Shown in pieces: positions 57,301-64,000 of a stretch of DNA of 64,000 nt (its first letter is position 1; each line of letters starts with the position of its first letter). The stretch comes from Candidatus Mailhella excrementigallinarum (GTDB lineage: Bacteria; Desulfobacterota; Desulfovibrionia; Desulfovibrionales; Desulfovibrionaceae), in contig CALUUZ010000004.1 of NCBI GenBank assembly GCA_944324075.1, forward strand, positions 124,001 through 188,000, in the 5' to 3' direction. The translations under genes and the position numbers were made by a program. The notes below the pieces were generated by a model. It saw nothing but the letters and a program-made list of their open reading frames with translations, was not told the DNA's origin and did not search any database.

Positions 57301-57325
57301 AATAAAAATACCTGTTCATAATCTG

Positions 57326-57353
57326 TTGACTTTTTCAAGAAACATATTAGATT
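57326..57353 (+). promoter_or_regulatory. Sigma-70-like promoter of the orphan gene at 57447
   Basis: TTGACT and TAGATT are 16 bases apart in a strongly AT-rich 140-base stretch, about 95 bases before the start codon. Confidence 0.6.
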
Positions 57354-57446
57354 TTTTCATCAGTTGTGAATAACGCACAATTTTGGAAGTTTCCGGGTTA
57401 ATGTTCCTGATTATTTTACCAGGGCATTATTTTTATGGAGTTCGAC

Positions 57447-57842
57447 ATGCAAGTTTCTTCTTCGGGTTCTGTCCAGAGTTCCCTGAGTGCCGCACAGGTC
57501 AAGCGTTCTCCCGATGCCGTGAAATCGTTTGATCAGGTACTGTCGGATCAGGTTACGCTCTCCGATGGAGCCCAAAAGGCAAGCCCAGCCCCCGGAGCGC
57601 CGTCTTCCGTCCTTTCTTCAGCAGAAAAAGACTTTTTCAATGCCCTTTATGAGGAAAGAGTTGTCGGTTCGGGGTCTCCCGAGGAAGCCTATATCGGCTC
57701 CAGTGCCGCCACAGTGCTGAATCAGGACGAAAAAAGTTTTTTCCAGAAGACCCTTGCCCCCATCAGCGCGGCGACATACGCCAAGAATGCCTCATATGTA
57801 AATGGTTCCGCCATGGGAGCCAGTCTGAACAGACGGGCATGA
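57447..57842 (+). CDS. Orphan protein with a duplicated VLxxxEKxFF motif
   Basis: Not recognised. A 131-residue, Ser/Ala-rich, soluble-looking protein with no signal peptide or membrane segment. The motif VL-x3-EK-x-FF occurs twice, at residues 55-64 and 90-99, each followed by a short helix. The N-terminal 50 residues look disordered. The composition recalls small flagellar or type III-exported proteins, but that is only an impression. GGAG lies six bases before ATG 57447; it has its own promoter and terminator, which argues that it is a real, separately controlled gene. Confidence 0.65.
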   Translation: MQVSSSGSVQSSLSAAQVKRSPDAVKSFDQVLSDQVTLSDGAQKASPAPGAPSSVLSSAEKDFFNALYEERVVGSGSPEEAYIGSSAATVLNQDEKSFFQKTLAPISAATYAKNASYVNGSAMGASLNRRA

Positions 57843-57883
57843 TTTTCCGCATCCGGCATACTCGGAGCGGGCATAAAAATTTC

Positions 57884-57914
57884 AGGAGTTCTCCTTTTGG
57901 AGAACTCCTTTTCT
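57884..57914 (+). terminator. Rho-independent terminator after the orphan gene
   Basis: A perfect 11-base stem (AGGAGTTCTCC / GGAGAACTCCT) with a TTTT loop is followed by TTTC. It lies 42 bases past the stop codon. Confidence 0.9.
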
Positions 57915-58356
57915 ATGCGTTTCCGTCCACAGAGGCATCTTCCGCTGCCTGACCCCGCAGCCGGAAAGAGGGAGCGCAGGGAAATTTTCAACACAATTCT
58001 GAAACAGAACATTTCACCCTGACGGGGAAGTTTCAAACAGTAAAGGTCAGATTCCCGTTACTGAAAAGCTCTGCCGAGTCGGGCAGGGCGAGACTCGTCT
58101 CTGTCTGTTCGCCCCACCCGTAACGCGCTTTCGCTGACGGCCAGAGACGCCCCCTCTGTCATCCGGTGTCGCCGCAATTCACTTGCGGCGTCAGGCTCCG
58201 TTTTCAGGCGTGAAACCTGCGGGCCGGAACACAGGGGGCTGGAGGATGTTTCCACGCCCAAAACGATCCGGTTCCAACACCGCGCTGACGCAGAACAGAT
58301 ATTTTCAACGCCCGCAGGCAAGGAGAAAAACATCCGTCCCGCGCAGTCATCGGAAC
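57915..58356. repeat. Long repeat block downstream of metC
   Basis: 57980-58035 shows a decayed leader module (CACAATTCTGAAACAGAAC, GTTTCAAACAGTAAAGG) without a gene. 58055-58240 has CGAGTCGGGCAGGGCGAGACTCG, the GCCGCAATTCACTTGCGGC hairpin and GCGTGAAACCTGCGGGCCGG then AACACAGG, the best-preserved copy of this module in the window. Confidence 0.7.
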
Positions 58357-59517
58357 TCAGGCCCGGTTCAGACGCATGAAGCCTTCTGCAAGATCGGCAA
58401 TGAGATCATCCGGCTCTTCCAGCCCGATGGAAAATCTCAAAAGAGTTCCCCTTCCCTGCCACGGGAATGCGCTGCGTTCCGGCCGGCTGACCGTCACCAG
58501 GCTCTCGAAGCCTCCCCAGCTTGCTCCAATGGCGAAATAGCGATAATTGTCCACCATATCAGCTATGGCCTGTCCGGAACTTTCCTTCACTTCCACTCCA
58601 AACAGCGCTCCCGCTCCGTTAAAATCGCGTTTCCACAGCGCATGCCCGGGATCACTTTCCAGCGCCGGATACAGCACGCGCAGAACTTCAGGGCGTCCCT
58701 CCAGCCATCTTGCAATCTTCAGGGCGCTTTCCTGCTGCGCGCGCATGCGGACTGCCATACTGCGAAGTCCGCGCAGGGCAAGATAGCAGTCATCCGGAGA
58801 CGCCGTTTCCCCCAGCGCGATCATGCACTCCTTGAGCCGGACATACAGTTCACGGGTACGGGCAGTGATCACTCCCAGCACAAGATCCGAATGCCCGCCG
58901 ATATACTTGGTCGCCGCCTGGATAGCGATATCCACCCCATGTTCCAGAGCCCGGAAAAAAAGCGGCGATGCCCAGGTATTATCCATGAGCGTGAGGCAGC
59001 CATGCCGCCGTGCGGCCTCGGCCACCGCCGGGATATCCTCCATTTCAAAGGTCAGAGACCCCGGTGCCTCCGCAAAGACAAGTCTGGTTTCGGGTCTGAA
59101 CAGTCTTTCGATATCCTCCCCCATTCCCGGAGCATAGTAGGTGGTTTCCACGCCGAAACGCCTCAGCACGGTGTCGCAGAAACGACGCGTGGGACCATAC
59201 ACGGAGTCAGTGACCAGAACATGATCACCGGCGGAGACGAAAGGCAGTATGGCCATGGTGCAGGCGGAAAGACCGGACGATGTGATCACCGCTCCCGCGC
59301 CTCGCTCCAGTCCGGTCATGGCCTCGGCCAGAGCGTAATAGGTGGTGGTGCCCATGGCTCCGTAGCACATTTCGTCCAGCCCCTTGTCGTGACGCCCCTC
59401 ATACTCGGCAAGAGAAGACGCCACCACAGTGGACGCACGATACACCGGCATGTTCACCGTGCCGTTGGTTGCAGCGGGATTGCGCCCCGCATGGGAAAGC
59501 AGCGTTCTGTCATTCAT
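58357..59517 (-). CDS. metC: Cystathionine beta-lyase / trans-sulfuration PLP enzyme
   Basis: A 386-residue Cys/Met-metabolism PLP enzyme: YxRxG-region CYGAMGTTTYYALAEAM, SSGLSAC for cofactor phosphate, DNTWASPLFFRAL, and the Schiff-base lysine in AATKYIGGHSD (Lys204). The DNTWASPL and TKYIGGHSD sequences suit MetC best, though other C-S lyases or synthases of the family cannot be excluded. AGGTGG lies five bases before ATG 59517. It stands alone. Confidence 0.85.
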   Translation of the reverse strand: MNDRTLLSHAGRNPAATNGTVNMPVYRASTVVASSLAEYEGRHDKGLDEMCYGAMGTTTYYALAEAMTGLERGAGAVITSSGLSACTMAILPFVSAGDHVLVTDSVYGPTRRFCDTVLRRFGVETTYYAPGMGEDIERLFRPETRLVFAEAPGSLTFEMEDIPAVAEAARRHGCLTLMDNTWASPLFFRALEHGVDIAIQAATKYIGGHSDLVLGVITARTRELYVRLKECMIALGETASPDDCYLALRGLRSMAVRMRAQQESALKIARWLEGRPEVLRVLYPALESDPGHALWKRDFNGAGALFGVEVKESSGQAIADMVDNYRYFAIGASWGGFESLVTVSRPERSAFPWQGRGTLLRFSIGLEEPDDLIADLAEGFMRLNRA

Positions 59518-59689
59518 CAGGACCACCTCATAATTTTCCGGAACCTTTCCCGGCACGGTATGACATTGGATACGTTGCATTCAGTGTTAAAATCACTTCC
59601 CCGAAAACATGGCTCCGGCCCGCTCGCGGCGGCTGCGCCGCCGCGCCGGACTTGCGCCTGACGGACACGGAGAGCAGGAATGGTTTTCC

Positions 59690-59735
59690 GCCCTGCTCGA
59701 CTCCATAGAGCATTTCATGGGCGAAATGCTCTCAA
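59690..59735. repeat. GAGCATTTC hairpin copy between metC and the EF-hand gene
   Basis: CTCGACTCCATA then GAGCATTTC-ATGGGC-GAAATGCTC (59708-59731) matches 3415-3451, including the CTCGACTCC segment before the hairpin. It lies just past the stop codon of the minus-strand EF-hand gene. Confidence 0.75.
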
Positions 59736-59750
59736 CGCGATGGACTCCGC

Positions 59751-60188
59751 TCATTCTTCCGGAGGAAGGATCAGCGGGGCGGAAGGCGCCGCGGGCGAAG
59801 CGGGAGAGGACGGGGGCATGATCACCGGCCCGGACGCGTCCGGACGCGCGGGTTCTTCCGCGCGGGGAGAGGCGGGCGGTACGGCATCCCGTGCGGGCAT
59901 GGTCATGCTCTTCATGGACGCGGGCACTTCCATGCCGTGGTTTGACATGAAGCCGGCCCACTCACTCTCACAGAGCGAACCGCTGCCGTCGGAATCCATC
60001 ATGTCGAACCCCTTGCGCGAAATATTGGGGCTGACGGCGTGAAACTCCTCCCAGCTCACCTGCCCGTCGCCGTTGCCGTCCAAGGCATGGAAGCGATCAA
60101 GAACAGGATCGGCCATTGCGGCGGATACGGACGCAAACAACGCTCCGGCACAGGCCAGTGCCGTGAATGCACAAAAACATATGCGCAT
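59751..60188 (-). CDS. Exported EF-hand calcium-binding protein
   Basis: A 145-residue secreted protein: signal peptide (cut after AAMA near residue 26), then two EF-hands, DGNGDGQVSWEE at 37-48 and DSDGSGSLCESE at 65-76, and a Pro/Ala/Ser-rich tail from about 95. Calcium binding in the periplasm or at the surface is likely; the role is unknown. GAGGAG lies seven bases before ATG 60188. A sugE-type gene lies 137 bases upstream on the same strand. Confidence 0.88.
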   Translation of the reverse strand: MRICFCAFTALACAGALFASVSAAMADPVLDRFHALDGNGDGQVSWEEFHAVSPNISRKGFDMMDSDGSGSLCESEWAGFMSNHGMEVPASMKSMTMPARDAVPPASPRAEEPARPDASGPVIMPPSSPASPAAPSAPLILPPEE

Positions 60189-60324
60189 GGAATATCTCCT
60201 CTTGCAGATAATGTATGTCCCTTCCCGGACAGGCGGCAGCACGAATTCCATAATGACGCGGGCGGAGCCGTCATGCAAGCGTTCCTTCGCGGAGGAGACA
60301 GATGAAAGATCTCTGTCCGGCTCA

Positions 60325-60642
60325 TCAGGAGGCACTGAGCTTAAGCCCCATGATACCGGCGACAATCAGCCCGACGCAAAACAGGCGCGAAGCGGCGGCA
60401 GGCTCTCCGAACACCAGAATGCCAAAAAGAACCGTGCCCACCGTGCCTATTCCCGTCCAGACGGCATATGCCGACCCCAGGGGCAGATGCCGGAGCGCGA
60501 TCCCCAGAAGAACCACGCTGAGGATCATGGCGGCGGCAGTTCCCACGCTGGGCCACAGGCGCGTAAAACCTTCCGAGTATTTCAGCCCCACAGCCCAGCC
60601 CACTTCACACAAGCCGGCCAGTAAAAGAAGAATCCAGCTCAT
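60325..60642 (-). CDS. sugE: Small multidrug resistance protein, SugE/Gdx subtype
   Basis: A 105-residue four-helix SMR exporter. The [23 protein letters not shown] start (Glu13 as the coupling carboxylate) and [17 protein letters not shown] are the Gdx (guanidinium exporter) pattern rather than EmrE. It works as a dual-topology dimer exporting guanidinium in exchange for protons; this is known for the subtype and inferred here. GGAGGA precedes the ATG. A terminator-like hairpin lies in its leader. Confidence 0.92.
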   Translation of the reverse strand: MSWILLLLAGLCEVGWAVGLKYSEGFTRLWPSVGTAAAMILSVVLLGIALRHLPLGSAYAVWTGIGTVGTVLFGILVFGEPAAASRLFCVGLIVAGIMGLKLSAS

Positions 60643-60682
60643 TCCATCCTCCCGAACATGCCCCGCGCCGTTTCACGTCCAT

Positions 60683-60710
60683 AAAAAAAGCCGGGGCCAA
60701 AAGCTCCGGC
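60683..60710 (-). terminator. Intrinsic terminator in the 5' leader of sugE
   Basis: On the minus strand GCCGGAGC / GGCCCCGGC forms a stem with one mismatch and a short loop, followed directly by seven T. It lies 41 bases upstream of the sugE ATG, and no minus-strand gene lies upstream of it, so it would act as an attenuator. Many gdx genes are under guanidine riboswitches, but I do not see a guanidine-I, -II or -III consensus here. A possible promoter (TTGACA, minus strand, at 60815) lies about 105 bases further upstream. Confidence 0.7.
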
Positions 60711-60847
60711 ATGAGGACAAACACATCTTTTTCCCCCGGAAGGGGCGGAAGTTCCGATGCAGTCCCTGTCACGCGATATTTGAAAACAAATGACAAATGC
60801 GGGCGATACTGTCAACTCCGGGGAAGCTTTCCGTTCCCTTGTGCATA

Positions 60848-60863
60848 TGGCATGCTTCCTGCA
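60848..60863 (+). promoter_or_regulatory. Sigma-54 promoter of flhA
   Basis: TGGCATGCTTCCTGCA has GG and GC separated by ten bases, as required for -24/-12 elements. It lies 157 bases before the flhA start and in the same orientation. This parallels the fliG promoter. Confidence 0.7.
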
Positions 60864-60961
60864 TATGCATACGCGGATACGGCCGCGCGGCCCGGATGGA
60901 ATGTCCGCCGCGCGCCGCTCATCCCCGCAAACACAAGCTCCGGGGATGAACGGAGAGCCGC

Positions 60962-60989
60962 GCGCGCCGTCGGAAGTCCGACGGCGCGC
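60962..60989 (+). promoter_or_regulatory. Perfect 13-bp hairpin in the flhA leader
   Basis: GCGCGCCGTCGGA, two bases, then TCCGACGGCGCGC: an exceptionally stable hairpin in the untranslated leader, ending 31 bases before the flhA ATG and just upstream of the AAGGAG site. It is not followed by T, so it is not a terminator; it could influence translation or RNA stability. Confidence 0.7.
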
Positions 60990-61019
60990 ATGATGCAAGG
61001 CGGAGAAGGAGTCAGGAAG

Positions 61020-63143
61020 ATGGCAGTCAATATTGCGGCCCCCAAACTGGATTATGCGAGATTCGCCCGCCAGGGCGACGTGATGCTGGGCGCGGGCGTC
61101 ATCATCATTTTGATGGTCATGCTCATCCCCATGCCCACGTTTTTTCTCGATATCATGCTCTGTTTCAGCATTTCTCTGGCGCTGCTCATTCTGCTGACAA
61201 GCATGTTCATGACCTCCCCGCTGGAATTTTCCATCTTTCCTTCCCTGCTGCTGGTCACCACGCTGCTGAGACTGGCGCTCAACGTGGCTTCCACCCGTCT
61301 GATTCTGCTCAACGGCGATCAGGGGCCTTCAGCGGCGGGGGAAGTCATCCAGTCCTTCGCGGAGTTCGTGGTCGGCGGCAGCTATGTCGTCGGCGCGGTC
61401 ATCTTCATGATCCTGTTCATCCTTAATAAGGTTGTCATCACCACAGGCACGACCCGTATCGCCGAAGTGGCGGCCCGCTTCACCCTTGACGCCATGCCCG
61501 GCAAGCAGATGGCCATCGAGGCCGACCTCAACGCCGGACTCATTGACGAGGAGGAAGCCACCGCCCGCCGCAACAACCTGCGCCGCGAGGCGGACTTCTA
61601 CGGCGCAATGGACGGCGCGGGCAAGTTTGTGCAGGGGGACGTCAATGCCGGTCTGTTCATCACGTTCATCAACCTCATCGGCGGCATACTCATCGGCGTC
61701 ATCCAGAAAGGCATGAGCTGGGAACAGGCGCTGACAACCTTTTCTCTGCTGACCATCGGCGATGGTCTGGTTTCCACCATCCCTTCCATCATCATTTCCG
61801 TCGCGGCGGGCATGATCGTTTCCCGCGCCGCAGCCGAAGCCAAGATGGGCGAGGAATTTCTGGCCCAGCTTTCCTACAACTCCCGCGTATTGCGCATGGT
61901 GGCCGTGGTGCTGTTCATCTTTGGTCTCGTCCCCGGACTGCCGCTGCTTCCGTTCTGGATTTTCGCGGCGCTCATCTTTGTCGTCTCGCGCAACATGGCC
62001 GACAAGGAGAAGAACGCGGAAGACGCGACGGACAAGGCCGCGGCCGGAGCAAAACCCGGTTCCAAAGGCGGCAGGGGCGAAACGGCAAGCGCCGACACGC
62101 CGGAAGAAGTGCAGAATCTTCTGCCCCTGGATACTCTGGAACTGGAAGTGGGATATGGTCTTATCCCCCTGGTGGACGAGTCACAGAACGGCAACCTGCT
62201 CTCGCGCATCCGTTCCATCAGAAGACAATTCGCTCTGGACATGGGGGTGGTGCTTCCCGCGCTGCATCTTCGGGACAACCTCCAGCTCCGTCCCGGCCAG
62301 TATGCCCTGCTGATCAAGGGAAACCCCGTGGCCAGCGCGGAAATTCTGGTGGATCATTTTCTGGCCATGGACCCCGGCAACGTGACGACAAAGATCGAGG
62401 GCATCGAAACCCGCGAACCCGCCTTCAATCTGCCCGCGCTGTGGATTCCCGAATCCAGGTGCGAAAATGCCCAGGTGGCTGGCTATACCGTGGTGGATCC
62501 CTCCACGGTCATCGCCACGCACCTTACCGAGGTATTCCGCCGTCACCTTGCCGATTTTCTCGGCAGGCAGGAAGTCCAGGCGCTGCTCGACACCCTGGCG
62601 AAAACATCGCCCAAGGCTGTGGAAGACCTGGTGCCCAACACCCTGCCGCTGGGTTCCGTGCAGAAAGTGCTGCAGAACCTGGTTCGCGAAAACGTCACCA
62701 TCCGCGACATGCTCACCATTGTGGAGACGCTGGACGACTACGGCGCCGCCGTCAAAAACCCCGATGTGCTCACCGAGTATGTACGCGAAAAGCTTGCAAG
62801 AAGCATCGTCAAGCCGTACATGGATGCGGAGGGAACGCTTGCAATCGTCACCCTGGATCCCCAGGCTGACCGTACCATTCAGGAATCCCTGCGCCAGACG
62901 GACGGAGGCTCGTATCTTTCCATGAACCCGCTTTCGGCCCAGCATCTGGTGAACAACATCAACAAGGCCGTGGAAAATGCCGTGATGGCCAGCGGACAGC
63001 CCGTGGTGCTTACTTCGCCCGTGGTACGCCCGCATGTGGCTCAGCTTGTGGCGCGTTTCCTGCCCAACGTGCCTGTCATTTCGCAGGCGGAAATTCCCGC
63101 GGATGTCCGACTCCAGGCCGTGGGCAATGTAGGAATTGAATAA
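61020..63143 (+). CDS. flhA: Flagellar type III export gate protein FlhA
   Basis: A 707-residue inner-membrane export-gate protein. The N-terminal half has eight hydrophobic segments with the family blocks MTSPLEFSIFPSLLLVTTLLRLALNVASTR (in two parts) and the FHIPEP-type loop (GKQMAIEADLNAGLIDEEEA). The C-terminal cytosolic domain (from about 340) docks chaperone-substrate complexes (DPSTVIATHL, EDLVPNTLPLG). AAGGAG lies eight bases before ATG 61020. It overlaps flhF by one base (TAATG). Confidence 0.97.
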   Translation: MAVNIAAPKLDYARFARQGDVMLGAGVIIILMVMLIPMPTFFLDIMLCFSISLALLILLTSMFMTSPLEFSIFPSLLLVTTLLRLALNVASTRLILLNGDQGPSAAGEVIQSFAEFVVGGSYVVGAVIFMILFILNKVVITTGTTRIAEVAARFTLDAMPGKQMAIEADLNAGLIDEEEATARRNNLRREADFYGAMDGAGKFVQGDVNAGLFITFINLIGGILIGVIQKGMSWEQALTTFSLLTIGDGLVSTIPSIIISVAAGMIVSRAAAEAKMGEEFLAQLSYNSRVLRMVAVVLFIFGLVPGLPLLPFWIFAALIFVVSRNMADKEKNAEDATDKAAAGAKPGSKGGRGETASADTPEEVQNLLPLDTLELEVGYGLIPLVDESQNGNLLSRIRSIRRQFALDMGVVLPALHLRDNLQLRPGQYALLIKGNPVASAEILVDHFLAMDPGNVTTKIEGIETREPAFNLPALWIPESRCENAQVAGYTVVDPSTVIATHLTEVFRRHLADFLGRQEVQALLDTLAKTSPKAVEDLVPNTLPLGSVQKVLQNLVRENVTIRDMLTIVETLDDYGAAVKNPDVLTEYVREKLARSIVKPYMDAEGTLAIVTLDPQADRTIQESLRQTDGGSYLSMNPLSAQHLVNNINKAVENAVMASGQPVVLTSPVVRPHVAQLVARFLPNVPVISQAEIPADVRLQAVGNVGIE

Positions 63144-64000
63144 TGCAGGTTAAAACTTTCACCGGTTCCAGCACTCAGGATGTCATGGCTCAGGTCAAGG
63201 CCGAACTTGGCCCGGACGCCATTATCCTTGCCAGCCGGGAACTGAACGGGAACGGGCTGCGTCTGTTTGAAATAACGGCCGGAGTCGAGCGTCCGGCCGG
63301 AAGCTTCGGCTTTTCCGGAACAGGCCCGGATGCCGCATCCGCTCCTCCCGGCTGGGAGGAATGGCACAAGGAATGGTCGCGCATCAAGGAACATCTCTAC
63401 GCCCTGATGCAGCCCTGCATCCCCTGGGAAAAGCTCCCCCCCCGTCATCGCATGGTGCTGGAGTACCTCCAGCGCGAAGGAGTGGAAAACGATGTCGTCC
63501 TTGAACTGTATCGCGCCCTGACGGAAAGCGTGGCGGGGACATCCATGCTCGCCGCTCTGGCCCATCTTGTGCCGGTACAGGGTTTTACAGAGGAACTGTG
63601 GCCCCAGAAGCTGCATTTTGTGGCCGGCCCCTTCGGCGTGGGCAAGACCAGCGCCGCGCTTCGTCTGGGTCTGGCCCTCCGCCATGCCCGTCCGGATATT
63701 TCCGTGGCCTACCTGAACGCGGACTGCACACGGGGCAACGGCAGGCTGGTACTTCGTCACTGGGCGGAACTTTCCGACTTCGGCTACTATGAAACGCCGG
63801 ATGCCGCAACCATGCTGGCCGGAATCAACGCCTGCCGGAATTATGATGTCGTCTTCGTGGATCTTCCCGGCCTCGGCAGAGAGGAAACCTTGCGCGACAG
63901 AATGTGCCTGATGGGCCTCTCCGCCTGGCTGGACGGCGGCAAGGCTCCCTGTTCCGCCGCGCTGCATCTTGTCATGCCCCCGCACTATGGAGATCAGCAG
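63143..64000 (+). CDS. flhF: Flagellar biosynthesis GTPase FlhF (3' end outside window), with divergent GTPase motifs
   Basis: 286 codons are present. The N-terminus MQVKTFTG and ELGPDAIILASRE are typical FlhF. A helical linker (75-150) is followed by the SRP-type GTPase domain with P-loop GPFGVGKTS at 162-170 (canonical GPTGVGKTT), DCTRGNGRLVLRHWAEL in place of the DTYRIGA region, and DLPGLG where DTAGR is expected. The substitutions suggest altered GTP binding or hydrolysis. FlhF sets flagellar position and number. It is coupled to flhA by a one-base overlap. Confidence 0.88.
   Translation, partial: MQVKTFTGSSTQDVMAQVKAELGPDAIILASRELNGNGLRLFEITAGVERPAGSFGFSGTGPDAASAPPGWEEWHKEWSRIKEHLYALMQPCIPWEKLPPRHRMVLEYLQREGVENDVVLELYRALTESVAGTSMLAALAHLVPVQGFTEELWPQKLHFVAGPFGVGKTSAALRLGLALRHARPDISVAYLNADCTRGNGRLVLRHWAELSDFGYYETPDAATMLAGINACRNYDVVFVDLPGLGREETLRDRMCLMGLSAWLDGGKAPCSAALHLVMPPHYGDQQ

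Noticed and set aside
60643..60830. Known guanidine riboswitch in the sugE leader
   Set aside because: None of the guanidine-I, -II or -III landmark sequences could be found by eye; kept only as an unidentified attenuator.

Overview
The window reads as chromosome of a Gram-negative, anaerobic, motile bacterium of the Desulfovibrionaceae type (Desulfovibrio/Bilophila/Mailhella-like). This assignment is inferred from gene content: a b-type cytochrome subunit of a Tmc/Hmc-like electron-transfer complex, a CobA-HemD fusion, an iron-sulfur L-serine dehydratase, a glutaredoxin plus ferredoxin:thioredoxin reductase pair, a corrinoid-enzyme reductive activator, LPS assembly genes and flagellar genes with sigma-54 promoters. 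Coding DNA is GC-rich. I saw no rRNA, tRNA, CRISPR array, prophage or complete insertion sequence.

Layout. 1-4.6 kb: cytochrome b subunit, sdaA and a lysozyme-like protein. 4.8-11.5 kb: a plus-strand run of cobA-hemD, purN, an AMMECR1 protein, a secreted unknown, rfbB, rfbD and lpxB. 11.8-14.6 kb (minus): cobD, trmL and a NagZ-like hydrolase, then htpX (+). 16.4-22.4 kb: fliM (-), RACE/ASKHA ferredoxin (+), Rsm22-like methyltransferase (+) and a MATE exporter (-), the last two overlapping tail to tail. 22.9-24.3 kb: glutaredoxin, FTR and a secreted HhH protein. 24.5-29.6 kb (minus): DMT exporter, AraC regulator, Pit phosphate transporter and its DUF47 partner. 29.9-34.0 kb: WcbI-like protein, GNAT, a STAS-like Cys/His-rich protein (-) and two tandem amino-acid-binding proteins. 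34.8-42.2 kb (minus): pgk, then the flagellar set fliG-fliH-fliI-DUF599 behind a sigma-54 promoter, and a purQ-like gene. 42.5-50.8 kb (+): pyrG, kdsA-kdsC-lptC-lptA-lptB (Kdo synthesis and LPS export) and secA. 51.2-53.5 kb: CsoR-family repressor and metal P-type ATPase with a recognisable operator. 54.1-60.6 kb: nitroreductase and divergent AraC regulator, an EamA protein, an orphan unknown, metC, an EF-hand protein and a SugE/Gdx exporter with a leader terminator. 61.0-64.0 kb: flhA and flhF (flhF runs off the window), again behind a sigma-54 promoter.

The most unusual property is non-coding. Nearly every long intergenic gap is filled by a mosaic of related, hairpin-rich repeat modules: a GAGCATTTC hairpin, a GCCGCAA...TTGCGGC hairpin, a 'GCGTGAAACCTGCGGGCCGGAACACAGG-like' segment, a roughly 380-bp module, and a leader module carrying its own ribosome-binding site and ATG. 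They lie against stop codons, sit inside the fliH-fliI junction, and supply the 5' leader of at least two real genes. I treat this as the main candidate for something undescribed.
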